Positions 40,642 to 49,453 of a stretch of 64,000 nucleotides of DNA are shown here, piece by piece. The translations under genes were made by a program, and so were the position numbers. The notes beneath the pieces are model-generated. The model saw nothing but the letters and a program-made list of their open reading frames with translations, was not told the origin of the DNA and made no database searches. How positions within the stretch are numbered: position 1 is the stretch's first letter; every line of letters begins with the position of its first letter. Source of the DNA: Roseovarius salincola (GTDB lineage Bacteria > Pseudomonadota > Alphaproteobacteria > Rhodobacterales > Rhodobacteraceae); contig NZ_JAPTNL010000019.1 of assembly GCF_026891095.1 (NCBI RefSeq), positions 1 through 64,000 of the forward strand, in the 5' to 3' direction.

Positions 40642-41544
40642 ATGAACGATCATGTCAAAGGCCTTCTGATTACCGCCATAGGTGTCCTGTTCGTGGTGCC
40701 GGATTCGCTTTTCATCCGGTTGATCGACGCCTCGGCCCCCACCGTCACTTTCTGGCGGGGGATGATCTCGGGGTCATTCATCCTTGTGGGTGTGGTGGCC
40801 GTGATGGGGCTGCGCGGTTTCCGAGGGGTCGCCAAGACAGGTCTGCCGGGGCTGATCTATACGATCCTGATTGCCGCCACGGCGCCGGGATTCGTGCTGG
40901 CGGTGACATGGACCAGCGTGGCCAATGTGGTGTTCATCATCGCCTCGATGCCGGTTTTCGCAGCGATTTTCAGCCGGGTTTTCCTGGGCGAGACGATCAG
41001 CCGCCGCATGGTTCTGACGATGATGGGCGTGTTCGTGGGCCTTGGGATCATCGCCTGGGGCTCGGGCGAGACCGAGGGCGCGTCATGGCAGGGCGATCTG
41101 GTGGCGCTCTGCGTCTCGGCCAGTTTCGCGGCGGCCATGACGGCGGTGCGCAAGGTGCGCGCCACGTCGATGATTCCGGCGATTCCGCTGGCCTATATCG
41201 GTTCGGCGCTGGTGGTCTGGCCCTTTGCCGATCCGGGTGTCGTGTTGCCCGACCAATGGCACCTGGTGCTGGGGCATGGCGCGTTCATTACCGTGTCGAC
41301 CTGTCTTCTGACCCTCGGGCCGCGCTATATTGCATCGGCCGAGGTGGCGCTGTTGATCCTGCTGGAATCGGTGCTTGCGCCGCTTCTGGTCTGGGCGGTT
41401 ATCGGCGAAGACCCCGGACCATGGGCATTGGCCGGGGGTGCGGTGGTGATCGGTGTGCTGTTCGTATCGAACCTCTGGGTGCTGCGCTACCGGCGGCGGA
41501 TGCGCAACGTCCCCCAGCCAAGGGTCGGTCCGCCGGTCGAGTGA
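40642..41544 (+). CDS. EamA/DMT-family transporter
   Basis: A 300-aa protein with ten predicted membrane segments in two EamA repeats. The N-terminal repeat starts GLLITAIGVLFVVPDSLFIR and ends FLGETISRRMVLTMMGVFVG; the second ends ALAGGAVVIGVLFVSNLWVL. It ends in a basic cytoplasmic tail. It is a likely metabolite exporter; the solute is unknown. The ATG at 40642 is chosen because it begins the first membrane segment normally. It is convergent with the third Liv-type operon (19-nt gap). Confidence 0.88.
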   Translation: MNDHVKGLLITAIGVLFVVPDSLFIRLIDASAPTVTFWRGMISGSFILVGVVAVMGLRGFRGVAKTGLPGLIYTILIAATAPGFVLAVTWTSVANVVFIIASMPVFAAIFSRVFLGETISRRMVLTMMGVFVGLGIIAWGSGETEGASWQGDLVALCVSASFAAAMTAVRKVRATSMIPAIPLAYIGSALVVWPFADPGVVLPDQWHLVLGHGAFITVSTCLLTLGPRYIASAEVALLILLESVLAPLLVWAVIGEDPGPWALAGGAVVIGVLFVSNLWVLRYRRRMRNVPQPRVGPPVE

Positions 41545-41563
41545 CCCAGGCGCGAAGCGACAG

Positions 41564-42262
41564 TCAGACCCCGATATAGCGATCCACGATGGAATGATCG
41601 GCGCGCAGGTCCTCGGCGTCCATCACCGCACCGCCGCGCCCGTTTTCAAGGAACGCCACCCGGTCGGCCAGCGACAGCACCGCATCGACGCGCTGTTCCA
41701 CCAGAAGCACGGCGACACCGGCGGTGCGCATCCTGGCGATGACCTGGCGGATCGCCTCGATCATGGAGGGTTGCAGCCCTTCGGTCGGCTCGTCGAGCAG
41801 CAGTGCCTTGGGGCGCAGGCACAGCGCGCGGGCGGTCGAAAGCATCTGTTGCTCGCCCCCCGAGAGGGTCTCGGCGCGCTGGTTAATCCGTTCGCGAAGG
41901 CGGGGGAACAGCTCCAGCACCTCCTCCAGCGTGTCGCGCCCCGAGCCGCGCGCCTGCAGGCCGATTTCCAGGTTCTGCGCCACGCTCAGTCCGGCAAACA
42001 GCCGCCGCCCCTGCGGGATATAGCCGATCCCGGCGCGCGGGACGTGATGGGCGGGCAGGGCGCTGACCTCTTGGCCGTCCAGGAGGACGCGGCCCGACAT
42101 CAGCGGCAACAGCCCCATGATCGCTTTCATGCAGGTGGTCTTGCCCGCGCCGTTGCGCCCCAGAAGGCAGACGATCTCGCCCGCGCCGACGCTGAGGGAA
42201 AAGTCGCGCAGCACCTGCGCCTTGCCATAGCCCGCGCTGATTGCATCGAGTTCCAGCATCAT
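41564..42262 (-). CDS. ABC transporter ATP-binding protein (LivF-like)
   Basis: A 232-aa ATPase. Walker A is GRNGAGKTTC, followed by GIGYIPQGRRLFAGLSVAQNL, the signature LSGGEQQML, Walker B ALLLDEPTEGLQP and the H-loop region LLVEQRVDAV (Gln in place of His, normal in LivF). It is the last gene of a livH-M-G-F operon with no binding protein adjacent. It overlaps livG by 4 nt. Confidence 0.92.
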   Translation of the reverse strand: MMLELDAISAGYGKAQVLRDFSLSVGAGEIVCLLGRNGAGKTTCMKAIMGLLPLMSGRVLLDGQEVSALPAHHVPRAGIGYIPQGRRLFAGLSVAQNLEIGLQARGSGRDTLEEVLELFPRLRERINQRAETLSGGEQQMLSTARALCLRPKALLLDEPTEGLQPSMIEAIRQVIARMRTAGVAVLLVEQRVDAVLSLADRVAFLENGRGGAVMDAEDLRADHSIVDRYIGV

Positions 42263-42987
42263 CCCGTCCCCAGATAGGCGGCCTGAACGGCGGCGTTTTC
42301 GTGGATCTCCGCTGGTGTGCCGTCGGCCAGCACGGTGCCGCCATCGAGGACCGTGATACGGTCGGCCACGTCCATCACCACGCTCATGTTATGTTCGATC
42401 AGAAGGATGGTTGTCGCCCCCTTCAATTCGCCGATCAGCGCCTTGAAGCCGTCGATCTCGCTGTCCGAAAGCCCCTGTGTCGGCTCATCCAGGATCAGGA
42501 GGCGCGGCGCCTGCACCAGCCCCATCGCCAGTTCCAGAAGCCGCTGGTGGCCGTAGCTGAGGTTGCCTGCCGCCTGTCCGCCAATGTCCCGGGGCAGGCC
42601 GACACGGGCAAGGGCGCGCTCAACGGCGTCTTGCACCGCCGCGCCCTTGAGGCGGCGGCGGGCCGCAAGGGCGAGGTTTTCGCGCACCGGCAGAGCGTGA
42701 AAGACCGAGGTGATCTGGAACGTATAGGCCATGCCAAGCCCGATGCGTTCATGCGCGGGCAGGGGGGTAATGTCGGCCCCGTCGAACATCACCCGGCCAG
42801 CCGAAGGTGTGATGCGCCCGCAGATCATGCCCACCAGCGTCGTCTTGCCTGCGCCGTTGGGGCCGATCAGCGCGCGCGCCTCGCCCGGTGCCAGATCGAG
42901 ATCGACATCGCGCACCGCCTGCAGGCCGTCGAAATGCTTCGAGAGGCCGCGCGTGGACAGAAGCGGCGCGCCGCTCATGGCAGCCAT
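42259..42987 (-). CDS. ABC transporter ATP-binding protein (LivG-like)
   Basis: A 242-aa ATPase. It has GLSKHFDGLQAVRDVDLDLA, Walker A GPNGAGKTTL, signature LSYGHQRLLE, Walker B LLILDEPTQGLSD and H-loop LIEHNMSVV. The start overlaps the livM end by 13 nt. An alternative start four codons in (MSGAPLL) is possible. Confidence 0.92.
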   Translation of the reverse strand: MAAMSGAPLLSTRGLSKHFDGLQAVRDVDLDLAPGEARALIGPNGAGKTTLVGMICGRITPSAGRVMFDGADITPLPAHERIGLGMAYTFQITSVFHALPVRENLALAARRRLKGAAVQDAVERALARVGLPRDIGGQAAGNLSYGHQRLLELAMGLVQAPRLLILDEPTQGLSDSEIDGFKALIGELKGATTILLIEHNMSVVMDVADRITVLDGGTVLADGTPAEIHENAAVQAAYLGTG

Positions 42988-43922
42988 CCCCAGAGCCTGC
43001 GGCGCAGCTCTCCGGCCAGCCCTTGCGGTGCGAACAGCGTCAGCACCACCAGCGCCACGCCCGCGATCAGCATGTAGGCGGTGGTCAGCCCCGAGCTGAG
43101 ATCGATGAGGTAGAACATGAAGAGCGTGCCGAGGAATGGCCCGAGAACCGTGCCCGCGCCCCCCAGAAGCACCCAGAGCAGCGGGAAGATGGAATATTGC
43201 ACGCTGGCGAAGCTGGCGCCCGCATAGCCGAAGAGCAGCCCGTAGACCGCCCCCGCCAGTGCCGAGATCGTGCCCGAGACGATCATCGCGCCCAGCTTGT
43301 GGGCGTGGGTGTCATAGCCCAGCATTTGCACGCGTTCCTCGTTTTCGCGGATCGCCACCAGCACCCGCCCGAAGGGCGCGCGCACCAGCCACAGGCTGAG
43401 GGCGAGGCAGACCGAGAACAAAAGGAGCGCCGCAAGATAGCGGTTGGTCGGATCGCTGAGGTCGATCCCCCAGAGCATGCGCCGCGCGGTCTGGATCACG
43501 AAGCCCTCGTCGCCGCGGGTGTATTCGCCGAAATAGAGGATCGAGAGATAGCCCGCCTGCGCGAACATCAGGGTCACGATCATGAAGGCGACGCCGGTGG
43601 TGCGCAGCGCCAGCATCGCCAGCCCCGCCGAGACCACGAGCCCCGCCAGAAGCCCCGCCAGCAGCGCCGGGGCAGGCGAGAACCCGGCATACTGAATGGT
43701 CAGCGCCATGCCATACATTCCGGCGGCGAAGAACAGCGCGTGCCCGAGGCTCAGAAGGCCCGTGTAGCCGAACAGGATATTATAGCCGATCGCATAGCTG
43801 GCCAGCACCATGATCCGCGCAAGGTTGCCGTGGTGATAGGCGGGCAGCACGAATTGCAGCCCCAGCAGAAGCAAGAGCAGCCCGCCATGCAGGGCAAGGA
43901 TGCGCCGGGTCTCGGGGCTCAT
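42975..43922 (-). CDS. Branched-chain amino acid-type ABC transporter permease (LivM-like)
   Basis: A 315-aa LivM-family permease. The ATG at 43922 (MSPETRRILALHGGLLLLLL) overlaps the livH stop by 4 nt; the longer upstream frame is a shadow of livH. Landmarks are GLLSLGHALFFAAGMYGMAL, GVAFMIVTLMFAQAGYL, the ATPase-contact IRENEERVQMLGYDTHAHKL and LLGGAGTVLGPFLG. Confidence 0.9.
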   Translation of the reverse strand: MSPETRRILALHGGLLLLLLGLQFVLPAYHHGNLARIMVLASYAIGYNILFGYTGLLSLGHALFFAAGMYGMALTIQYAGFSPAPALLAGLLAGLVVSAGLAMLALRTTGVAFMIVTLMFAQAGYLSILYFGEYTRGDEGFVIQTARRMLWGIDLSDPTNRYLAALLLFSVCLALSLWLVRAPFGRVLVAIRENEERVQMLGYDTHAHKLGAMIVSGTISALAGAVYGLLFGYAGASFASVQYSIFPLLWVLLGGAGTVLGPFLGTLFMFYLIDLSSGLTTAYMLIAGVALVVLTLFAPQGLAGELRRRLWGWLP

Positions 43923-44845
43923 CGGCGGCGCGTCCCAAAGAGGCCCTCGGGGCGAAAGACCAGCACCAGCCCCACCAGAAGCGTGGCGATGATCTTGGCC
44001 AGCGTCGGCGAGAAGAAGACCGAGATGATCCCGTCGCTCAGCCCGATCAGCACGGCGGCCAGCACGGTGCCGGGCAGGCTGCCAAGCCCGCCGATGATCA
44101 CGACGATGAAGGACAGAAGCAGCGGGTCGGCGCCCATCAGGTAATGCGCCTGCTGGATCGGCACGATCAGCACCGCCGCCAGCGCCGCCAGTGCCGCGCC
44201 CATGCCGAAGACCAGCGCATAGACGCGTTCGACCGGGATGCCGAAGGCCAGCGCCATGTCGCGGTCGGCTTGCGTTGCGCGCATCACCAGCCCCAGCCGG
44301 GAGCGCGCCATCATCAGCCACACCCCCGCCAGCACCACGCAAGCCGCGCCGATCACCGCCAGCTTGTAGCTCGTGGTCCCAAGGCCCCAGGGCCAGATCA
44401 CCTGCCAGCCGGATTCGCCATGTTCGATCCAGGGCAGGGCGATGCGCTGATTGAACGGCGCTTCGACCGGGCGGGCCTCGGGGCCGTAGGTCATCAGGGT
44501 CAGTTGCTGGAGGATGTAGAGCAGCCCGATCGTGGCGACGATGGTGCGTTCAGGGTCGTAATTCAGCCGCTTGAGAATGGTCATGTCGGCGGCGGCGGCG
44601 ATCCCTCCCACTGCCAGCGGCGCGATCACCAGCGCGGCCGCGAAGCCGATGGCAGGATGTCCCCCGACCGTCTGTGCCACCCACCAGGCGATCACCGCGC
44701 CCAGCATGAAGAACTCGCCATGCGCGATATTGACAACCCGCATGACGCCGAACACCAGCGCCAGCCCGACCGCTGTCAGCGCCAGCACCGCCGCCGTCAC
44801 CGCCCCTTCGAGCGAGGCCAAAAGGATGTAGGGTCCAAGTTCCAT
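43919..44845 (-). CDS. Branched-chain amino acid-type ABC transporter permease (LivH-like)
   Basis: A 308-aa LivH-family permease with ALTAVGLALVFGVMRVVNIA-HGEFFMLGAV near residue 30, MRATQADRDMALAFGIPVER in the cytoplasmic loop, and LVFRPEGLFGTRRR at the C terminus. The ATG at 44845 (MELGPYILLAS) is preferred; a GTG eight codons upstream is open but neither has a strong ribosome binding site. It is the first gene of the operon, with 95 nt to the next gene upstream and no LivK gene there. Confidence 0.88.
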   Translation of the reverse strand: MELGPYILLASLEGAVTAAVLALTAVGLALVFGVMRVVNIAHGEFFMLGAVIAWWVAQTVGGHPAIGFAAALVIAPLAVGGIAAAADMTILKRLNYDPERTIVATIGLLYILQQLTLMTYGPEARPVEAPFNQRIALPWIEHGESGWQVIWPWGLGTTSYKLAVIGAACVVLAGVWLMMARSRLGLVMRATQADRDMALAFGIPVERVYALVFGMGAALAALAAVLIVPIQQAHYLMGADPLLLSFIVVIIGGLGSLPGTVLAAVLIGLSDGIISVFFSPTLAKIIATLLVGLVLVFRPEGLFGTRRR

Positions 44846-44940
44846 GACGGCCAAGGGATGCCCCGGCACGTCGCGCAGAGCAAGCGAAATGGCCCGTGAT
44901 GTGATGTTTTGCCCCCGCTGTCATGCGCGGTGCCGCACTG

Positions 44941-45699
44941 TCAGCCGCCCTGACGCATCATCCGGAACACTGCCGAGGCGCCCCAGCCCGCCACGATGGC
45001 GATGGCCAGCGACATCAGCCCGTAAAGCATCGCCTGTTCACGCGACATGGTGAAAAGCCAGCGTTCGAGTCCCACCTTGCGCACGTCGATTCCGGTCTCG
45101 AACTGCGACACGACCTTGCCGCCGCGCGTGAGGAAGATGCGGGTGCGGTATTCGCCCTCTGTCAGGTTTGCGGGCAGCTCGAATCCGACGCGGAACAGGG
45201 TCTGTTCCTCCAGCGACACCGCGCCTTCGAGAACCTGATAGGCGTTCTGACGCATGCGGATGCGGATCAGCGCATCGGTGAAGGCCTGCGAATCCTCGAT
45301 TTCAGCGGGCGCACCGACCGAACGGATCGCACTGTTGATCGAAATCCTGTGGCGCAGATCCTCGACATTGGACAGAACGTTGGCAAGCGGCTGGCTGGTC
45401 GCCACTGCATAAAAGCTCGGGGCCGAGTCGATCCCGACCGAGTCGGTATTCACCCAGATCCCCAGAACCCGTTCCTTGCGCCGCACGGTCAGGGGTTTGG
45501 ACGGCCCGGCAATGGTCACGATCACGTCGAGCGGTTCCTCGGGGATGGGGGCTTCGCGCTTGACCGCGCCGAACACGAGAATCTCGGAGCCCTCGAAGGT
45601 GGTATTGATGCGCACCTGGTCGCGCGACAGGCCCATGACGACCTCTTCGGCCTTGAGCGGCAGCGCCAGCAGGGCGATCAGGAGCGCGAGCCGCAGCAT
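44941..45699 (-). CDS. TIGR02186 family membrane-anchored protein
   Basis: A 252-aa protein with an N-terminal signal peptide (MLRLALLIALLALPLKAEEV), an extracytoplasmic domain starting VVMGLSRDQVRINTTFEGSE and containing LDVIVTIAGPSKPLTVRRKE, and a single C-terminal membrane segment (about residues 222-243) before a short basic tail. This matches TIGR02186, typically found beside TauE/SafE permeases in alphaproteobacteria, as here (1-nt gap). It may help the permease on the periplasmic side; its biochemical role is unknown. Confidence 0.82.
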   Translation of the reverse strand: MLRLALLIALLALPLKAEEVVMGLSRDQVRINTTFEGSEILVFGAVKREAPIPEEPLDVIVTIAGPSKPLTVRRKERVLGIWVNTDSVGIDSAPSFYAVATSQPLANVLSNVEDLRHRISINSAIRSVGAPAEIEDSQAFTDALIRIRMRQNAYQVLEGAVSLEEQTLFRVGFELPANLTEGEYRTRIFLTRGGKVVSQFETGIDVRKVGLERWLFTMSREQAMLYGLMSLAIAIVAGWGASAVFRMMRQGG

Positions 45700-45700
45700 C

Positions 45701-46618
45701 TCAATGCCCTCCGGGCGCGGCGATGGAGTAAAGCTCGGAAGGCTGCAACAGAAGGTCGAGCGCCAGCTTGAAGCACACGACCAGCACCATCAGCGCCAGC
45801 AGGATGCGCAGCTGTTCGGCCTTCATCCGCGTGCCGATCTGTGTGCCGACCTGTGCGCCGATCACGCCGCCCACCAGAAGCAGCACCGCCAGAACGATAT
45901 CGACGGTGTAGTTGGTGGTCGCGTGCAGCATCGTGGTGAAGGCGGTCACGAAGATGATCTGAAAGAGCGACGTGCCCACGACCACCTTTGTCGGCATCCC
46001 CAGCAGATAGATCATCGCCGGGACCATGATGAAGCCGCCGCCGACGCCCATGATAGCGGCCAGGATGCCCACCGCGACCCCGACCAGGACCGGGGGAATC
46101 ACGCTGATATAAAGCCCCGAGGTGCGAAACCGCATCTTGAGCGGCAGCCCGTGGATCCAGTTGTGCTTCTTGCGCTTCGGGATCACCTTGCCCGAACGGG
46201 TCTGGCGGATCGCGCGCAGGCTTTCAAAGAACATCATGCCGCCGATCACGCCAAGAAAGACGACGTAACAGAGCCGCACCAGCAGATCGACCTGACCCAG
46301 GGATTTCAGGTAGTTGAACAGGATGACGCCAAACGCCGCGCCGATCAGGCCGCCCACAAGCAACACCGTGCCCATCCTGAGATCGACCGTCTTGCGCCGC
46401 AGATGCGCCAGGACCCCCGAAAAGGATGAGGCGACGATCTGGTTGGCCTCGGTGGCGACGGCCACGGCGGGCGGGATGCCGATGAAGAACAGGAGCGGGG
46501 TCATGAGGAAGCCCCCGCCAACGCCGAACATGCCCGAAAGAACGCCCACCATGCCGCCCAGCCCCAGAAGGAGGAAGGCGTTGACCGACACCTCGGCTAT
46601 GGGCAGATAGATTTGCAT
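45701..46618 (-). CDS. TauE/SafE-family sulfite/organosulfonate exporter-like permease
   Basis: A 305-aa permease. The ATG at 46618 (MQIYLPIAEVSVNAFLLLGL) has AGGAA upstream; a longer frame start lacks support. Both family repeats are present: GVLSGMFGVGGGFLMTPLL near residue 30 and GILAAIMGVGGGFIMVPAMI near residue 190. A basic loop (RSGKVIPKRKKHNW) lies between them. TauE/SafE proteins export sulfite or sulfonates in sulfur-compound users. It is paired with the TIGR02186 gene. The actual solute is not evident. Confidence 0.88.
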   Translation of the reverse strand: MQIYLPIAEVSVNAFLLLGLGGMVGVLSGMFGVGGGFLMTPLLFFIGIPPAVAVATEANQIVASSFSGVLAHLRRKTVDLRMGTVLLVGGLIGAAFGVILFNYLKSLGQVDLLVRLCYVVFLGVIGGMMFFESLRAIRQTRSGKVIPKRKKHNWIHGLPLKMRFRTSGLYISVIPPVLVGVAVGILAAIMGVGGGFIMVPAMIYLLGMPTKVVVGTSLFQIIFVTAFTTMLHATTNYTVDIVLAVLLLVGGVIGAQVGTQIGTRMKAEQLRILLALMVLVVCFKLALDLLLQPSELYSIAAPGGH

Positions 46619-46706
46619 GGCTGTTCCTAGACGCAGTTCTCGTTTCATTGCAAGGGATCAGGTGCGCAGAGAGCCGTCAGGCCCGATCAATTTCTGTAAA
46701 CTGGAC

Positions 46707-47165
46707 TTATCTTTTGGATTTTCTGGCTTGTTGCGGGGTCGCGACCAGACAGCGGCGCAGGATCAGCGCATCCACGGCGTTTGCGTCGCGCCGGTAGTAT
46801 CCTGTGCGCCGCGCGGCCTCGTGATATCCCGCCATTTCATAAAGCGCGCGCGCCGCGTTGTTGTCGGCCGCGACCTCCAGGAACGATGTTTGCGCGCCCC
46901 GCGCCATGGCTTGCGTTTCATAGGCGACAAGCGCGGCGCGCCCCAATCCCTGACGCAAGCTCTCGGGGGCGGTGGCGAGGGTCAGAAGCTCGGCCTCGTC
47001 CGCGATCACCCGCCCGAGGGCAAAGGCGCGCGAATCCCCGACGGCAAAGACATGCGGGCTGTCGAGCAGATCCGCGAATTCGGCTTCGCTCCAGCCACGG
47101 CCCTGCCCAAGAAAGGCGCGGCCATGCAGGGCGGCCATCACGGCGGGCGTCATGGCGTGTGCCAT
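46707..47165 (-). CDS. rimI: Ribosomal protein alanine N-acetyltransferase-like GNAT protein
   Basis: A 152-aa GNAT acetyltransferase. The ATG at 47165 is 1 nt past the tsaB stop; an upstream start would extend into tsaB. The acetyl-CoA motif is ATAPESLRQGLGRAALVAYE, followed by FLEVAADNNAARALYEMAGYHEAARRTGYY, the RimI pattern with its characteristic LEV and N-x-x-A-x-x-L-Y. RimI acetylates the N terminus of ribosomal protein S18 in E. coli. The tsaB-rimI order is widespread, supporting the call. Confidence 0.85.
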   Translation of the reverse strand: MAHAMTPAVMAALHGRAFLGQGRGWSEAEFADLLDSPHVFAVGDSRAFALGRVIADEAELLTLATAPESLRQGLGRAALVAYETQAMARGAQTSFLEVAADNNAARALYEMAGYHEAARRTGYYRRDANAVDALILRRCLVATPQQARKSKR

Positions 47166-47166
47166 G

Positions 47167-47757
47167 TCAGTCCAGCATGACCGGCGGCGCATCCCGCGAG
47201 GGGGCGGCATCCGCCGGTTTCACATAAAGCGGTGCGGGTGCGGGTGCCGGGGTCGGTGTGCCTGCGGCCACCCGCGCGATCGCCTCGGCCAGGTCGGCAG
47301 GTGGGGGCAGTTGGGCGAGCGCAAGGCCGGTGGCGGCGGCCTCGTCGGGCTGCATGAGCCGCGCGGCGCCGCCCTTGGGCTTGACATAGAGCATTCCGCG
47401 CGGTGCGGGCAGGACCGGCAGGTGCATGCCGGTCGCGCCATGCGAGATCGCATCGAAACCCGACACGCCGATGGCCGGGATCTCCAGCGCCAGCGCCAGA
47501 CCGCGCGCCGCCGATACCGAGATCCTGATACCGGTGAAGTTGCCCGGACCGACCCCGACGCCGATCCGGCCCAGATCGCGCCATGTCACGCCCGCATCCG
47601 CCAGCATCTCTTCGATCAGCGGAATCAGCCGTTCGGCCTGACCGCGGCCCATTTCTTCGGCGCGGGCGTCCAGCAGCCTCTCGCCAGACAGCAAAGCGGC
47701 CGCGCAATGCGCGGCCGATGTATCGAGTGCCAGTGTCAGCGCGCCGTCAGACACCAA
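47167..47757 (-). CDS. tsaB: tRNA threonylcarbamoyladenosine biosynthesis protein TsaB
   Basis: A 196-aa ASKHA-fold protein. LTLALDTSAAHCAAALLSGE at the N terminus, RGQAERLIPLIEEMLADAGV and GVGPGNFTGIRISVSAARGLAL are diagnostic. It acts with TsaD and TsaE in forming t6A37 in ANN-decoding tRNAs. It is slightly shorter than E. coli TsaB (231 aa) in the C-terminal lobe. Its start overlaps the end of nfu by 11 nt. Confidence 0.92.
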   Translation of the reverse strand: MVSDGALTLALDTSAAHCAAALLSGERLLDARAEEMGRGQAERLIPLIEEMLADAGVTWRDLGRIGVGVGPGNFTGIRISVSAARGLALALEIPAIGVSGFDAISHGATGMHLPVLPAPRGMLYVKPKGGAARLMQPDEAAATGLALAQLPPPADLAEAIARVAAGTPTPAPAPAPLYVKPADAAPSRDAPPVMLD

Positions 47758-48310
47758 CGGGGCGCACCTCGGTCACTTCGGGGATGTAGTGGCGCAGCAG
47801 GTTCTCGATCCCCATCTTCAGCGTGATGGTCGAGGACGGGCAGCCCGCGCAGGCGCCCTGCATGTGCAGATAGACGACGCCGCGCTCGAAGCCGTGGAAG
47901 GTGATGTCGCCACCATCCTGCGCCACGGCGGGGCGCACGCGGGTGTCCAGCAGCTCCTTGATCTGGCCGACGATCTCGGAATCCTCGCCCTCGTGGTCGG
48001 CATGGCCGGAGGAGGCGTCGGCATCACCGGTCATGACTGGGGTGCCGGATTGGAAATGCTCCATGATCGCGCCCAGGATGGCGGGTTTCATGTGATCCCA
48101 CTCCGCGCCCTCGGACTTGGTCACGGTCACGAAATCATTGCCGAAGAACACGCCGGTCACGCCCTGCACACCGAAGATGCGTTTGGCCAGCGGCGAATTA
48201 TCGGTCGCCTCGGCACTTGCGAAATCCGCCGTGCCCGCTTCGAGAACGGTCTGGCCGGGAAGGAATTTCAGCGTCGCGGGGTTCGGGGTGGACTCGGTCT
48301 GAATGAACAT
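47747..48310 (-). CDS. NifU-family (Nfu) Fe-S cluster carrier
   Basis: A 187-aa protein with an Nfu_N domain (MFIQTESTPNPATLKFLPGQ, then FGNDFVTVTKSEGAEWDHMK) and a C-terminal NifU domain: IKELLDTRVRPAVAQDGGDI, then HMQGACAGCPSSTITLKMGI with the cluster-binding C-x2-C. It delivers Fe-S clusters to target proteins in the cytosol. The ETF-QO and class I fumarase in this window are examples of possible clients in general terms. A candidate Irr/ICE box lies 61-77 nt upstream. Confidence 0.92.
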   Translation of the reverse strand: MFIQTESTPNPATLKFLPGQTVLEAGTADFASAEATDNSPLAKRIFGVQGVTGVFFGNDFVTVTKSEGAEWDHMKPAILGAIMEHFQSGTPVMTGDADASSGHADHEGEDSEIVGQIKELLDTRVRPAVAQDGGDITFHGFERGVVYLHMQGACAGCPSSTITLKMGIENLLRHYIPEVTEVRPVGV

Positions 48311-48370
48311 GGGTCGGGCCTTTCCAGTGGATGCCTTACGATATGCGCGCGCATGGCCCGGCTGTCAAGG

Positions 48371-48387
48371 TTTGGAACGATTCTAAA
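48371..48387 (-). promoter_or_regulatory. Candidate Irr/ICE-type iron-responsive operator upstream of nfu
   Basis: On the minus strand the sequence TTTAGAATCGTTCCAAA matches the ICE/Irr-box pattern TTTAGAA-n3-TTCTAAA at all half-site positions but one. It is centred about 69 nt before the nfu start. Irr controls iron-using pathways in alphaproteobacteria, so an Fe-S carrier is a sensible target. Not tested. Confidence 0.6.
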
Positions 48388-48447
48388 CTGGACCCGAAGC
48401 CACCGCGCGCGCCCTCTCAGACGCCGCGCGCGGTGGTCTTGTGCGGG

Positions 48448-49275
48448 TCAGTCGCGCAGCAATTCGTTGATCGCGGTTTTCGAGCGTGTCTGGGCGTCCA
48501 CACGCTTGACGATCACCGCGCAATAGAGGTTCAGGTTGTTCTTGGTGGGCATCGAGCCGGACACCACCACCGAATAGGGCGGCACCTCGCCGATGAAGAC
48601 CTCGCCGGTTTCGCGGTCCACGATCTTGGTGGATTTGCCGATATAGACGCCCATGCCCAGCACCGAGCCCTCGCGCACGATGCAGCCCTCGACCACCTCG
48701 GAACGCGCGCCGATAAAGCAGTTGTCCTCGATGATGGTGGGGCCGGCCTGCATCGGTTCGAGCACGCCGCCGATCCCGACGCCGCCCGAAAGATGCACGT
48801 TCTTGCCGATCTGCGCGCAGCTGCCCACGGTGGCCCAGGTATCGACCATCGAACCTTCGTCCACATAGGCGCCAAGGTTCACGAAACTGGGCATCAGCAC
48901 GACACCCGGCGCGATGAAGGCGGATTTGCGCACGATGCAGTTGGGCACCGCGCGAAAGCCCGCGTCGCGCCATTGATCGTCGCCCCAGCCCTTGAACTTG
49001 CTGTCCACCTTGTCCCACCAGCCGCCGCCCTGCGGGCCGCCGGGCTGGATTTCCATGTCCTTGATGCGAAAGCCCAGCAGAACCGCCTTCTTGGCCCATT
49101 GGTTGACGTGCCAGTCGCCGTTCTCCTGTCGCTCGGCCACGCGCAGCTTGCCGCTGTCCAGCGCCTCGAGGGTGGTCTCGATCGCCTCGCGGGTCTCGCC
49201 GCCGGTGGACGGGGTAATGGTGTCGCGCGCCTCCCAGGCGGCTTCGATCGCTTGCTCAAGTTGGGCGTTCGACAT
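48448..49275 (-). CDS. dapD: 2,3,4,5-Tetrahydropyridine-2,6-dicarboxylate N-succinyltransferase
   Basis: A 275-aa left-handed beta-helix acyltransferase. An N-terminal helical domain ([20 protein letters not shown]) is followed by hexapeptide repeats including [40 protein letters not shown] and [16 protein letters not shown]. It catalyses the succinylase branch of lysine/diaminopimelate synthesis in the cytosol. The length is that of E. coli DapD. It is divergent from the LOG-family gene. Confidence 0.95.
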   Translation of the reverse strand: MSNAQLEQAIEAAWEARDTITPSTGGETREAIETTLEALDSGKLRVAERQENGDWHVNQWAKKAVLLGFRIKDMEIQPGGPQGGGWWDKVDSKFKGWGDDQWRDAGFRAVPNCIVRKSAFIAPGVVLMPSFVNLGAYVDEGSMVDTWATVGSCAQIGKNVHLSGGVGIGGVLEPMQAGPTIIEDNCFIGARSEVVEGCIVREGSVLGMGVYIGKSTKIVDRETGEVFIGEVPPYSVVVSGSMPTKNNLNLYCAVIVKRVDAQTRSKTAINELLRD

Positions 49276-49453
49276 CGGCTTCTCTCCGTCAATCTGGTTC
49301 TGTCTCTTGGGGCATGACCTATACGTTCCACAACCGCCCGGCGCAATAAGTCAAACAGCGCCCGATCCAAGGCCGGATATGGCGCAGATGGCTTCACTTG
49401 GCCGCGCGAACCGGCTACGCCTGAAGCGAACATGCAGACAAGGACCGCCCGAC

